From Coptis chinensis (lineage: Eukaryota; Streptophyta; Magnoliopsida; Ranunculales; Ranunculaceae), in the NCBI GenBank assembly GCA_015680905.1, contig CM027380.1, positions 39,052,001 to 39,116,000 of the forward strand: DNA of 64,000 nucleotides. The letters run 5' to 3'. The position numbers and the translations under genes were made by a program. This document shows positions 42,773-56,025 of this stretch, piece after piece; the first letter of the stretch is position 1, and each line of letters starts with the position of its first letter. A model generated the notes under the pieces. The model was not told the origin of the DNA. It saw only the letters and a program-made list of their open reading frames with translations, and searched no databases.

Positions 42773-45700
42773 TTGACTATGCTGAAATTTTCCAGAGCTA
42801 GTGATGAGTATGAATATGCTGTTGATGAATTCATCGCATTCGCTTTGGCTCCTTTGATGGATAAAACAAGCATTAGATGTTCGTGCATTAGTTGCAAAAA
42901 CTTTAACCATTTGAGTCCCGATATTGTAAAAGACCATTTGATCATTGAGGGTATTGATATGACTTATGATCCTTTCGTTTTGCATGGAGAAGAAGGGCAA
43001 GTGCATGTAGTAGATGAAGGAGTTGAAACTACAGACTTTAACCTCATTGAGACTTATGAGATGCTTAAAGCGACAAAATGAGAGTAATAAGAAAGAAGAG
43101 TTTTCCTCGGTGATAAAAAAAGAAGCCAAATTCCAAAAGGCGCTTAAAAGTCCGAAAGGCCATTGATGAAGGTTGTAGCAAAGTATCTGAAGTTGGAAGC
43201 GGTTGTTACGTTGTATAGCATAAAAGCTAAACATGGTTTGTCTAATAGAGGTTTTACAGAGTTTTTAGAGGCGTTGAAGGATATGTTTCCAGAGGGTAAT
43301 GTTATTCCAAAGTCAAATAATTCGGCAAGGGCGCTGTTAAGGAAGTTTGACCTGGATTATAAGCAAATCGACGCATGTGTAAATGATTGCATGTTATACA
43401 CTGGTGATTTTAAAAATGATGTGAGCTGTCGAAAGTGCAAGACTACACGATGGAAAACTGATCCTCATACAAAAAAAGTACACGAGAAGGTTCCAGCAAA
43501 GGTTTTGAGGTACTTTCCTATTATTCCAAGGTTCAAGAGGATGTTTCAGTCTGTCGAAATGGCAAAACAGTTGACATGGCATGCATCCAATGAGAGTACT
43601 GATGGAAACATGCGTCATCCGGTTGATAGTCCTGCATGGAAACATATTGATAGCAGTTGGCCCTCTTTCAGTGATGAAGCACGAAATCTTCGACTAGCGT
43701 TGTCTGCTGATGGTGTCAATCCTCATCGCACTCTTAGCTCGAGGTATAGTTGTTGGCCAGTCATTTTGGCAATATATAACTTACCTCCTTAGACGCGCAT
43801 GCGAAAGAAGTATTTGATGTTGACATTGGTAATCCCCGTCCCAGCCCGGCCAGTAATGACATAGATGTTTATTTAAAGCCACCGATTGACGACCGCTACT
43901 TTTGTGGGCGGATGGTGTGGAAACGATGACGTATACCGAAAATCCACCTTCACATTAAGGTCTATCTTAATGTGGACCATTAATGATTTTCCAGCATTTG
44001 GAAACCTAGCTGGATGTTCAACAAAGGGCAGATTAGCATGTCCCAGGTGTGGCGTTAATACATGTGCAGATTGGCTAAAGCATAGCATGAAATTCTCTTA
44101 CATGGGAAGTCGTAGGTTCCTTCTAGATGATCATCCATATCGTTTGAAGAAAAGTTGGTTTAATGGGAAGCAAGAACACGGGGCTAAACCAGTTCCTTTG
44201 AAGTCTGATGAGATTTTTACTCAGGTAAAATCTATAGAAAATGATTGGGGGAAAGATCTGGATAAGAATTTGAGAGATGATTGGGGAAAACCTATAGGAA
44301 AGAAAAAAAGAAAACGTGGAAAGGGCATACAAGGTAAGCGTAAAAACCGGAGGTGCAAAATTGTGGAAGAAACAATCAGTATTTTTGATTTGCCATCGGA
44401 GATTTCTTTTGTTAACTCATAATCTAGATGTTATGCATATAGAGAAAAACATTTGTGAAAGTTTGCTCGAACTTTGTTGAATCTGAAAAAAAAATCAAAG
44501 GATAACCTTAAATCTAGGAAAGACTTGGAAGAAATGGGATTAAGACCTGACTTGCACCCCGTCAGAATGGGAGTAGAACTTTTACTTCCCGCATCACAAT
44601 GCACCTTGTCAAAGAGTGAGAAGCAAATTTTTGTGAAAGGTTGAAAGCTACCGGTTGCTCGATGGGTATAGTTCCAATATATCATACCGTGTTTCCTTGT
44701 CCGATTATGCTATATATGACTTGAAGTCTCATGATTACCATGTATTAATGCAACAATTGTTGCCTTTGGCCTCTTGAATCTCTTACCAAAAGGGCCTAGG
44801 AATGCAATTTTCCCACTGCTTCATTCTTTAATGAACTATGTCAAAGGACTATTGATAAGGAAAAAATGGAACAAATGGAGGATGAAGTTGTAGTGACAAT
44901 GTGTTTACTAGAAAGATATTTTCCTCCGTCTTTCTTTGACATTATGGTACACTTGACGCTTCATCTTGTGCGGGAGGTGTGCCTTGGAGGACCGTGCAAT
45001 TTCGTTAGATGTATCCCTTTGAAAGGTATTAATTTTTTTTTTTTTTTTATTTCCATTATTACTACAATATATTTTTAGCTAAAAGATACACCTTTTAGTT
45101 TGTAGAGTGTTGCATTCTAAACATTTGATTATTTATTGAGTATAGGTATATGAAGGATTTGAAAGCAAGTGTAAGGAATCATGCAAGGCTCGAGGGTGCA
45201 TGGCGAATGTAACTTGGTGAAGAGAGTGTAACATTTTTTTTTCGAAAGCATATGAAGCGAGTTGATATTAATAATGACCAACCAAGTAGAAATGAAGACT
45301 ATAATGATGAGTCCACAAAATCCAAAATTCTTAAAGGTAAGCCACTATTGAAGGGACAATTATTACATTAACAAGAGACATGGTTGAAGATGCACATCGT
45401 TGCATTTTGTTCAATTTCGAGGAAGTTCAGCCGCATATTGAGTAAGTTAATATGTTTAATGTGACAACTTAATATATATATATATATATTAATGAGCACC
45501 TTTTAAAATATATAAGACACAAAAATGCTCATCCATAAGGAACCTCAAACACAAAGAAATGAAGGTGCTTTAGGAGCAAAGCATCTTTGGAACGCGTTTA
45601 GTGAGTGGTTTAAGCTTGAGGTGAAGAAGCAGGTTTTGTTATCTAAATTTATAGAAGTTTTAATTGATGTAAGACTTTGACTTTCAATTTTTGTTTGTCT

Positions 45701-46295
45701 TTAGATTGAAAATGAGAAAAAAAAAACAAACATGTATCCGATATGTTGGATTGGCTCGGGATGAACCTCGTTGTGATGCTTGGAGCTATAAAGGTTATTT
45801 GATAAATGGCTACCGCTTCCACATAAAGGATGGAGAAAAAGGAACTCAAAACTCGAGGAGTGTCATTGTCGGCTAGTAGCTTGTGTAGGGCAAGTGCTAA
45901 AGACACCCGGACAAATCGAGGAAGATGTGACATATTATGGTGTGATAAAACAAATAATTTTGCTAGATTATGGTTTTTTTCAAGACCCATTATTTAATTG
46001 TGATTGGGCAAACGTAGGGAAGTGGGATCAAAGTAGAAGAGGGGATTCACGTTAGTTAATCTGCATCAAAGTTTAACACACAAGCAAGACCCTTTTATCC
46101 TTTGCATCCCAAGTCAACCAGTTTTTCTACTCACGAATCACATGACAGCAGTTGGTATGTGGTTTTGAAAGCACCTTCTCGTGGATTCCGTGATTTTGAA
46201 TGTAGTACGGAGGAGGACCTTAGCAATGTGTCTGCACCACCACCTTTTGCAAGTGTGGAGCTAGTTAATGACATCGAAGGTGACATAGAAGGCTA
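42773..46295 (+). pseudogene. TNP2 transposase of the CACTA element
   Basis: Order as in En/Spm TNP2: transposase-associated domain (42773-43081: SRASDEYEYAVDEFIAFA, IRCSCISCKNF, DHLIIEGI); main block (43163-43792: VTLYSIKAKHGLSNRGFTEF, CVNDCMLYTGDF, CRKCKTTRW, KVLRYFPIIPRFKRMF, LRLALSADGVNP) ending at NLPP plus TAG where relatives have Trp; then TINDFPAFGNLAGCS and CPRCGVNTCADWLKH (43886-44422), HNLDVMHIEKNICESL (44420) and ERYFPPSFFDIMVHLTLHLV (44905-44965). The C-terminal part includes DVTYYGVIKQI (about 45925) and WYVVLKAPSRGFRDFE (46155-46202), a DUF4216-like end. Broken by stops, shifts and introns. Confidence 0.9.
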
Positions 46296-46594
46296 AGTCT
46301 ATAAAAGCGTCAAGATTGTGAGGGAACTTGGGTGCTACAAAAAAAAAAAATAGAGTGTAATTAATTAATGCTTTGTTTTCATTTTGTCCATTTAGACTGA
46401 TTATTATGTGGTTTTGTTTTGTCTATTTAGTTATTGACTTTATTTTGTTTTGTGAGTGCTTCTTATAATGGTGCAAGGCATGTTGTGTTATGGTCATGAT
46501 CAAATTATGTACTTTATTTTATCTAAGTGCCATGTATATGATTGTTTTGCTTTTTGCTATACATATTTTCTAATCTTTTCAATGCATGTGAAGA

Positions 46595-48870
46595 ATGGCA
46601 AAGGAAAAGACTAGAGAACTAACCCCGGTAAGATATTTTGATTCTCTCAATTTTTTATTCGTCTTTGTATTTGTAGTATTTTAATTTTTTTTCTTCTGTT
46701 TGTTTGGATTTTCTAGTACCAAAAAGCGGCAAGAGCTAAGGTTCAAAAGTTTAAAAGAGCACTTGTAGAAGCATCTAAGAAAAGTGGACGTGCACATTCA
46801 GGTTTGTGTATATTATTAATTTCCACTTAAAAAAATAATTATGCTTCGGTTGTGATTGTGTCATTAAGGTGTGGTTGTGAGTATATTATACCAATTTATT
46901 TTGTCATGTACAAGGTTTGAAAAGTCCAAATAAAGTTTATGGTAAGAAAGTTCAAGTGGAAAGGTTGCCAAGGATCAACCAAATAAAAATCGATATATGG
47001 AAAAGCTACCAAGTGAGCAACAAAATGGAAATCATGACCTGGAAATGGAAGATGACGAATGGTTGGAAAACTACTATGAAAATGACTACGAAGGAGAAGG
47101 TAATGCATCGAAGGTTCGAATGATCCTCACCAACCAACACCGGGGCGACAAAAATGAATCAATTGATCCAAAAGCTCAAAAAAACTTGTGCTTGACTTTA
47201 ATGAAAAAAGGTCTACCTATAGGTCCTAATTGAACTTATACAGCAGCTTACTTGGGCAAAGTAGCAAGGGGATCGCGCTCAATTGGCTATCCTACTTGGC
47301 ATAAAGTAACACCGAGATTAAGGACAAAATGTGGATTTATTATAAAGGTAAATTTCTTTATTTACATGGCAAGTTATATATTATTAAAGAAATATAGTAA
47401 TATTTGTTTATGTATCTTTTTACTGACAACATTTTGTAGCACCGTGAACGTGCTAGAAAACAGACTTTTAAGTCTATTCTCGAAGCTCTGGCGTGGTTCA
47501 AAACAAAATTGAGATCGAATTTATGATGCATATGATAATCTTAAGCTAGAATTGCGCATTGCCCACCGATGTAAAGCTACCCGATTGGAAAGCATTTGTT
47601 GCAAATTGTTCACGCCAAGGATACAAGGTATTCATCATACATTATATTGGTTATAAAATCCATTTTGCATATCAAGACTCATATATTATTTTTTGTAGAA
47701 ACTAAGGAAAATGGGAAGAAGGCGCTCAACACCACAAGATGCCCCATACTTGTAGTTGTAAAAGGTTATGCAAGATTGGAAGATGAGCTGGTAATTGAAT
47801 GATATATTTTTGACTTGTGAAGATTTTTCCCTTAAGAGTACTTAATATATATATGTGAAATGTTTTATTTACTTGTTTTGTAGAGGTGTAAAAAGGGTAA
47901 GATTGGTAAGCCTTTGTTACAAGAGGTAATCTTGTATGGGTTCAGCAGCCACAAGAGGAAAAAAAATGAGAACCAGTAAATGAGTTTGCTAAAAAGAGAA
48001 AATAGTATGTCGCTCACTGTTCATAAAATATTTTCTAAGATAAAAGGCATGCTTATTTCGATTTCCATGCGACTCTAGTTATATTTTTTTATTCTTGTTG
48101 TTGTTGTTGTTATAGGATAAGTTGAATGAAATAGATCGTGATATAGAATGTGGAAGAGGAGATGCCCTCTCACAAGTTTTAGGTCCCGATCCTAATGGGC
48201 GTGTGGAGTGGGATATGGAGTTACTCCATCTACTTTGTATGGTATCCAACAATGCAATGGGAGGATGAGTGAATTGCAGGAGAAATATGATGATGTATTG
48301 AAGAAATGTCTTCTCACAAGAAACTTGTTGCCAAACTATTGAATAGTGAAGAGGTATTCCAATTTGTTTGGGGATTCCATATATACTTTTGTTTTGATTT
48401 ACTAACATCAAAATTATTTTCAGCCAAACCATTCGTCTGTTCAACCTTCTCCAAAGGTGGCAATGAACCCTCAAAGTCCATCTTCCCAAAGCAATCACAA
48501 TCTGAATTCTGTATGTATACAATGTTGGATTCTATTTTTTTTTTAAATTTCAAATTCCTAGATTTACATTTATATTATTGTTTCCTTATATGTTTTAAAT
48601 GCATTGATGGATGGAATCGAAAAGATGTGTTCACATCCTACTGCCCAAGCAATCAAAATTCAGTAAGTTTTCCATGTTAAATCCTATTTCATTAAATTTG
48701 AAATTTTCATTGCTTTTTATATTTTCCCTTTCATGTTTTCGTGACAGGGTGGGGCTAAATCCAAAGTTGTATCTACGCGAAAGACCTACTCATCGGGCTC
48801 AACGTGACCATCAAAGTCCATCCGCCCCAAAACAATCAAAATCTGATTTCCGATGTTATCCTTGCTAAAA
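46595..48870 (+). pseudogene. TNP1/Ptta-type second gene of the CACTA element
   Basis: Starts at MAKEKTRELTP (46595) with apparent small introns. Pieces: YQKAARAKVQKFKRALVEA (46720-46800), an acidic stretch (LEMEDDEWLENYYENDYEG), LGKVARGSRSIGYPTWHKVT (47251-47310), RTKCGFIIK, WKAFVANCSRQGYK-like (47585-47630), RRRSTPQDAP (about 47720) and GYARLEDEL. This resembles the plant transposase (Ptta/En/Spm) family that binds subterminal repeats. The end is cut at the D junction; the coding frame is broken in several places. Confidence 0.65.
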
Positions 48871-48984
48871 TGCTATTTCATTTAACATGTGAATTTCTAG
48901 AGTCATGTATGTATAGGGGTTAACTTAATTAAATTGCTCGGGGACATAAGCGCATTACTCAATGTAAACTAAAACTTACCTCCA

Positions 48985-49906
48985 CTCCTTGCTATTCGGT
49001 CATCTTCGCATCCTCTACTTCTATAAAGTTAAGGAGGTTCCTTCGGCCCGCCATGCTATGATAATTTGCCGCTTCACGCCATTTATCATCTATGGTTGCT
49101 AACCTATTAAGTGCCACTTGGTCCGGACGGGGTGTGGTGCAACCTCGGTGAGGTCAGATCCGCCACTCCATGCCAAGTCATTGCACGGAAAGATCGGATA
49201 ATACTATCAGCGGGTCGTGACCGCAGTTCACCTTTTAATCCAACCGCGGAAACGTACAAAAACAGAAAGAAACATAGCATAATACGCGGAAATTAGAACA
49301 GGCATAAGAAGGTACTTATGCCTCATAGTATAGGCTCGTGCTAAACTAGACATCAAAGTCCCTGGAAGGTCATAGAATCAAGGCCCATTGGCATAAAGCA
49401 AGGAAAACGCCGCAAGTGGCGCCATTCACGTAAGAAAAACGCCATTCCCCTAAAATGTTTAGCATTATCCAAAACATAACAGTTCCTATGTTCATGGACA
49501 GCTACCGCGGCAACGCTATAGTCCCCTTGGTCCTCAATAATGAAAATGCCCGCCCCATAAGCCTCGCGGCAAAGACTCATAGGTGTAGACATGCATATTA
49601 TCGATCTAATAGCACCCGGGTCTTGTATCTCGCCGGGCATAGCAAGTCCAAGAACAAATGCTAGCAAGAACCCGGTAATCTCCATTGGTTCATTGTCAAT
49701 GTTGATGGAGAACACTTGTTCTCCCATCCGGTCTCTCAAAGAAAAAGTTATTATAAAAATAAGATGCAAAGGCCGAGAATAAAGTTCAGCCGGTCTTACC
49801 ATAAGAGGTTCCCGCTACCAACATATGTGATCACCACAAACCAAGTAACCGTAATGCTTTGGAACAAATCTTCAAAAGACTGTTCGCATCAATATCGAGA
49901 TGTCAT
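48985..49906 (-). pseudogene. Post-pol ORF2 of element D
   Basis: Begins at ATG 49906 (MTS...). After a GTAAGACCGGCTGAAC (about 49800) that marks the intron position, the block 49802-49353 is open: MGEQVFSINIDNEPMEITGF, FVLGLAMPGEIQDPGAIRS, EDQGDYSVAAVAVHEHRNCY and DNAKHFRGMAFFLREWRHLR. The C-terminal part (49350-48985) is shifted. This is the longest uninterrupted exon-2 segment of ORF2 in the window. No known family recognised. Confidence 0.62.
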
Positions 49907-50720
49907 CTCTAAATTACGCTTTGAATACCGCTAATGATTCGATACTACACGCCTAAAAACCGGAAAATTTCTTGGTCCGAGCGCTGGCGCCATTAACTTA
50001 GCATGCTGGGCTTTGTATTTTGATTTCCAAGAAACTTAGCTGGTCGCCGACTAGGGCGCTGGGCCGCCTCGACAAAAATTTTTCCGACAGATCAGAATGA
50101 AATGAGCCCGAAGTTGCGTAATTGCTAAAATGAAGTCAAACGGGAATCGCGGGTTTGAAGGGTGAGTGATGGAGTTTAGGTGTAATGTGAGTTGCGAGGA
50201 TAGATTGTATCAAGTTTATATAGGCTTAAAGTTGCTAGAATGGATCGGAAAGTCGTTAAAACTAATTTCGGCGCTTCGAAATCCTAAAATTTCCAAACTC
50301 GAAAACGGAAACAACTCATCTCCCCGGATTCTAATTCAAACCCAAAGATTCTTATTTGGATTTTATGACTGAATGTACCTATTTAATCTAGATTTCATCC
50401 TACAATGATTCTCAATCACGATATGCCTAAACTTCCATATTTTTCACCTTACTCCGCGAAGAAATTCTAACACTAGGGTTTTAAAAAAATACAGCTTTTG
50501 AAATAATCAAACCACCCCCAAACAAGTTTGGAAGGTGTGGTCAATATGAAATAAGCACACAATATGAAAAATAAACCCTTGTATTAAAATTTCATTCGGA
50601 GTATTACTACAAAATTCAAATTACTGAAATAAAAGTTACATTACAATAAAGACAACAAAAGTAAATAAAACAACAACTACTAAAACATAAATAAAGGGAC
50701 TATCACTCCTCATCCTTCTA
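49907..50720 (-). other. Region between ORF1 and ORF2 in element D
   Basis: Minus-strand equivalent of 27461-28273 in C. It contains the C-rich/G-rich module (ccacaccttccaaacttg / tttgggggtgg, 50512-50540). No ORF shared with relatives. Confidence 0.65.
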
Positions 50721-51835
50721 AACACCTCGCCATCGGGCGGAGAGGGCATGTGACTCGAAGTGGTGGCTCTGGCTCCGAAGGTCCAAGAAATAGTCCGTCT
50801 CCTCGCCGACGACGCCATGCCCAGTAGTTTGTGTCCTCGAGAGGCGAAAGTCAGATGAGGTGGGAAGCGTATAGCATCTCTACTCTAAACCGACTGGCTT
50901 CCATCTCACCCTCCGCTTCCTCCCATCTCTCATCCTCCTCCTCGCTGGAGCTCGGTTGCTATGAATAGTCGCTCGCCGAGTCCGGAGGTCGGCACAGAGT
51001 GTCGAGTGAACGATGCCCCTATGTAGCATAGTCATGCGTACAAAGATCGCACCAACACCTCTCGAAGGCATCCGTATCAAAGGTGTGCCATCCTCCTCAT
51101 CCTCCTCCGACTCATCCTCATCTACGCCTCCTCCTCCTCCCCGTTTCCCTATCCCTCGGCAATTTCCAGACTTGTTGGACACACTCCCTATAGATAACGC
51201 GGGTTCCGCGGTGGTAATGTAAATCCTCTCAGGCCGGAGTTGCCTTCATCTTCAACATGATCTTAGTGATAATGTGAAGAGGTGCCAACGACCGTCCGAT
51301 CCTCCCGATTATGTTGAGCAAAAACCGGTGATACAGAAATCGCATTCGGCCTCGAGTATCCATAGGACGGAGGCAGGTCGACCGATGTCACCGACCTTTG
51401 TCCTTGCCTAGGGGACATTCCGACCAATCCAATCTGGTCAGAAATTGGTTGGTCCTCGAGAAGCCCGGGCGACGACACAATGGGAGTTTGATTGTAGCTC
51501 CCATTGATGACGAAGAACGCCCATCAACGGCTCAACCCCATCAAACTGGGGATCCTCAGATTATCAAGATTCAGATTGATTCTAGGCGGAATGCCTAGAA
51601 TCTCACCAACAGTGACCAGTAGTCAACTCCCTCCTCTTCTTCACCAAAACAAAATCTTACTCCCTCCAACTCCCGTTGTAGAACCGTCCCCACCAAGTCT
51701 TCATGGTAGAAGTCTTCGGTTGAAAGTACCTCGAGACTATTCCAGCTCTCTCTACTAGCCATTTCGCCACCGTGAAACGGCTTAAAATGGTCGGGCGGTG
51801 AAGAATCTGCTCCCAGATAATGGCGTTGGAGCCAT
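50721..51835 (-). pseudogene. Post-pol ORF1 of element D
   Basis: Start at ATG 51835 as in C (MA...). Recognisable segments: HFKPFHGGEMASRESW, STEDFYHEDLVGTVLQRELE (51770-51660), the NGSYNQTPI-like region (51510-51480), GRGSVTSVDLP-like (51400-51360), LITKIMLKMK near 51265, and an acidic run (EDESEEDEEDG, 51135-51085). Frameshifts throughout; collinear with C 26314-27460. Confidence 0.68.
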
Positions 51836-52870
51836 CTAGTTTTGGAAATGTGGATTCGGGGTTTATATAGGATGTGTGGTGGTGGTTTAGCTTGACCGAA
51901 TTTTAAAAACAATGGTGGTGGTGGCGTGGGGATGCAGCACCAAAATTTTTTAAATTTGGTGGTTTTGATAATAGAAATCGGTGGTGGTAGTGATGGTTGG
52001 TGTTTTGAAGTCGATTTTGAGGTTTGGATTTGATTTTTGGCGTGGGTTGTTTGTATTTTCTTTTTATTTTGATTTTCTTTTAGGTTTGGAGCTTGGTAAT
52101 GGCGTTAATGGAAGATGAAACGATGAACTGGTCGTGAGAATGTAAGAGCCGAAGGCTTCCATGGGCGCTGGTGGGCGAAGTTGGGCCCAAGCCCAAAATC
52201 AAAAATTTTCGATTTTTTCGCGAATTTCAAATCAAAATTCCCGCGCGTTACATGTCCGATTTTTTTTAATGAGATATGGAAATGATCAGAGAGAATTTCC
52301 TATCCAATGATCTATAAAACACTCTATTCCGACTTCGATGACATACGGATAGTGGAAAACGCCTCGAAGTGCGTGCATGACGAAGTTACGCGAACGAATG
52401 AACTCTAAATTAATAGATCATGTCAACTGAATCGTAATACAATAAAACGCCTAAGCAACTCTAGTGGGACATAAAACATTTTAGTATCGGAACATTTAAC
52501 ACTTTGAATTCCCCCAAACAAATTTTTACAACGAAGCTTTTAGAAAATTTGTTTTTAGAAAATGGTCTTTTAAAGTCGATTCCCGAGACTTCATAGATTA
52601 CTATGTTTATTTTATTTTTTTTTTTATTTTAGTTTTAGAAGGAAAACAATAAGCAATAAAGACATAATTCACACCATAGAGAAACATGACTCAAAAAATC
52701 CGGAGAAAAACATGCAAGAGTGGAAAACGTGAACTATGTGAACCGCTGGACTTTAGGATCCGTATTTACGTAGCCACACACTCCATGTGGAGGGCCCGTT
52801 ACCTTTAATGGTGCACTCACCAATATATTGGAATGAAAGGAAATGCACCAACACGTAAATTGAGTCGGAT
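51836..52870 (-). other. Post-pol untranslated region of element D
   Basis: Contains the hairpin/G-tract module (stem 52564-52554 / 52526-52516 on the minus strand, then GGGGG 52515-52511) and the conserved post-pol block (52850-52722). The part next to ORF1 (51840-52090) is rich in GGTGGT repeats, complementary to the CCACCA-rich stretch in B, C and E. Confidence 0.75.
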
Positions 52871-53310
52871 TTATAGTCGATACTCAAGACTTTATCTAAA
52901 ACATATGTATGAACATGCAGTTGATCATATATCAACAACCTAAAATAGTTGTGGATCATTCCATAAATAAATATCGAGGAAACATATCCAAACACAATGA
53001 AACACCAAGATTTCCTACTTATTACAGCCTAGTGGAATCCAAACGTTTCGGACAACCCTATTTGTAACCTATCATGCACCTTATTTTTCATTTTGAATGA
53101 GTGGGTGTTCTTGTAAATAAGTGTGGAAAAGTGAATGGTTGTGAAGGATATGGTGGATATGGATAAGTTTTAGAAAGACAGCCCATAATAATGAGGATGT
53201 GGTTTTAGTAATCGAACTCATTCATTGTGTGTGTAGGGATGGACTGCCTCAATTTTAAAAAATGAAGGTGTCACAAAGTTTGTCCTTCAAGATCCGGTTG
53301 TTAGGAGGAT
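52871..53310 (-). other. Replacement segment where pol is missing (D)
   Basis: Aligns with 24821-25260 of C (e.g. cctacacacacaatgaatgagttcg, ttatccatatccaccatat) and with nothing in B or E. It shows that the pol deletion was inherited, not independent. Confidence 0.68.
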
Positions 53311-54200
53311 TTAAAAATTATAGATATTTAAGAAACAAAGGATCGAAAGTGCAAACTCTGGGTTCCTTTGAAAGGGTGGAAGGAGGGGAATCGAGGTGGA
53401 TGTTGTGCTAGTTAGTTCTTGATAGGGTGAATTGTCACCTACTCGAAGAAACTCATCAAATTCCTCATCTAGATTGGTCATATCCACATTACTATGGTAG
53501 TCCTCTACATCTTTGAGAAAGTCATCTATCCCATCCTCGCCAATAACATGTGTATCTACTAGTGTAGGAAAGAAAAATATTGAGTCCGACTTTCCAAAGG
53601 AAAGAATTTTGGGCATATGACTATCGAGGAACGTGTTGTTGAAATAATCTCGAGCAAAGCTCTCGATCATGCTAACCTCTCCATCCATGTATCTAATCGG
53701 GTAATCGCGGTCCTTGTTTTAAAACATTGACTTCAACAGCAAGATGGCCAAAAGACGGGGACATTGAACCATCACGGCAATTAATGAGCGCATTGGCGTT
53801 GCCAAGAAAGGACGCCTCTAAAATGATCGGACAGTCGTTAGCTTAATTTCCTCCGATCGGATCGAGGACTACAAAATCAGCCGGATAGTAGAAACCCGAA
53901 CTTTTACCAACACATTTTTCGACTACACCCTTAGGATACTTAATAGACCGATCGCCTAATTGCAACGCCATTTTAGTGGGTTGCATTTTGTCTAGACCTA
54001 TTTGTCTATACAAATAAAATGGGAGTAAGTTAACACTAGCCCCCGTGTCTAATAACGCTGGTCGTCAGATAGGAATCTCCTAAGGTGCATTGTACAAAGG
54101 GGATCTAATTGTGGTCCTTTGTACTTAACAATTCCATTATGTTCAGATAAGGTTGGGAATTGTTCTCGTTAAAAAAGGCGCCTTTTGGTATATTGGTCTT
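53311..54200 (-). pseudogene. Protease and spacer domain of element D
   Basis: 53688-53311 is open: MDGEVSMIESFARDYFNNTF..., then DDFLKDVEDYHSNVDMTNLD, EEFDEFLRVGDNSPYQEL and RNPEFALSI. Upstream (53690-54070), the protease is shifted but shows the ILGRPFLGN-like segment (about 53820), DFVVLDP (about 53870) and the active-site region near 54050-54020. The upstream bridge lies at 54090-54200. Confidence 0.75.
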
Positions 54201-56025
54201 ACGCCTAGTAGTACACAATTCCTTAAGAAACTTAGCATGATGTGGTAGCTTTTAATAGCTTCGAGGAAGGGAAGGTTTATAGTTAGATTTTAAAACATCC
54301 CTAATCTCCTCATAATTTGTATCCTTAGTTAACATGGCTAATTTTTGTGGAAACGGTGGTTTCGGGCTCTATATTTAGCAATGGTATCTCCCGGATGTTT
54401 AACCGTAGCTTTTGTTTCTTTTGGTTGGTTAGAACGGGTACTTCTACGCTGGTAGGCTCTTGGGTTTCTATTTCAAGATCTAGTAATATAGCGGTGTAGG
54501 GTTATCGGGGGGTAACTATAGGCATAGTTACCTTTTGTTATCAACCACTCGCCGTAACGGAGAGTGGTGATTGCATTTATCTCACCTACATTTTCATATT
54601 CATTACTAGTTATTATCCGTTACCTCAAAGCGTCGTGGTTTGTTGTTTTAGGATTAGGTATCATGTTACTGGAAACACACCTTTGGTTTGGGCTTTATCT
54701 CGAGCCAACCGTTGGGTTAAATTAGTTACGGATTTGTAGAAGCCGTTGGTTGGATTGAGCCATGGTTTGGAAAAGTTTTGGCTCACTTGTATAAAGGTGT
54801 CAAGACGATCCGGTTTGTGTGGGTGTAGTGGTCACGCAGGTGGTGTTATCGAACTATTTCCGTGAATTATTTATCAGTGGATTTTGATAGTTATTATTTA
54901 CCTAACGATACCTCTATTAGCATTATAATTATTATAATTACCTTGACCTTGTGCTTGACCTTGTCGAGGTTGCACTTGGTTGTTATAATTATTAAAATTA
55001 CCCGACTCGCCCTTGTAAGAGTGGAGCTTGGTTAAAGCTCGCGGGCCTAACATATTGATGATTGTACTTCGAGGTGTGACGCTTTGGTTATTTCTCCAAC
55101 CGGTTGGGATTTTGTCTCCAAGGCGTTAGGTTCACTATTAATGGAACAAGCCCGTTCATAAGCTATATGATGATGGGATTCGGGATGCTCAGGACTCCAA
55201 ATAAACTACATGGATTTGAATTTACATTCATAACGGGATTGGCTTTTGTTGTACGTAAATGGCATCTACCTTTTTTGTGAGGGATTCAATTAGAGTTTTA
55301 AGCTCGTGGATCTGATTTAACCTCAAACATACCGGGTAAAATTTTTAATCGTGGAAGAAGAACTAGCGGAGCGGGAGTAATCGCCACTACCCCCAATTAT
55401 TATTACGCTTTAGTTTGGTCCTCTAAAAATTTATAAGCCTCCGAGGCTCCTTTGTTTAAGAAACTACCCCATTCATTATGTCAAGGACTTCTTTATGGTG
55501 ATGTTGAAGTCCTTTGAAAAGGCAACTAACTAACGTGTCTTTTCGCTAAGTTATGATGTGGACACTCTATAAGCAGATCGGGTGAAACGATTCCAAGCCT
55601 CAAAATGTTTCATGAGGATTTTGTCGAAAAGAAATGAATCTTAGAAAGCATCTCATCCGCCTTTTAGGGGTGGGTAAAAATGTTCCATAAACATTTGAAC
55701 AAGTTTAGCCCACGAAGTCCATTAATCAGCTTTGGGCAGTTAACCAAGACGCCGCTTTATCGGGCTAAGGTGAAGCGGGAATACCCTTTAATTTAATTTG
55801 TTCAACCAACCGTAGGATGGTGGAATGTTGTTAGGACTTGTTCAATCCCACGCGATATCTTTGGTAAGGTTTTTCATGGTCTAAACCATGAAAAACGGGT
55901 AACAAATTAAAAATATTTGGAGGGATTCTCAAATCCCCTACCGGGTTTGCTAGAACGATGCAAGATTTGGGGCTATCGCCAAGGCTTTGTAGAAGTCCCG
56001 AGAGGAGTCTCTCTTTCTTCCCCAT
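54201..56025 (-). pseudogene. Gag and gag-protease linker of element D
   Basis: Start ATG 56025 (MGKKER), then ANPVGDLRIPPNIFNLLPVF. The capsid core (55800-55400), the knuckle region (about 55215-55170, frame lost) and NYNNQ/PRQGQ repeats (about 54975-54900) follow, then the fragmented linker to about 54200. Almost every 50-100 bp there is a small shift relative to C, so no long frame survives. Confidence 0.78.

Larger units (their letters stand above)
38791..48915 (+). mobile_element. CACTA (En/Spm) DNA transposon, right end missing
   Basis: Starts with the terminal repeat CACTACAACAAATATGAC, followed by an array of short subterminal motifs, then the TNP2 transposase gene (42773-46295) and a TNP1-like gene (46595-48870). 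The matching right terminus (…GTTGTAGTG) is not found: the sequence changes to element D at 48916. It also carries a fragment of a host NCL gene (41410-41776, minus). Confidence 0.88.

Noticed and set aside
42304..43234. ORFs at 42304 (+) and 42770-43234 (-)
   Set aside because: The first has no family features; the second is the antisense of the TNP2 start.
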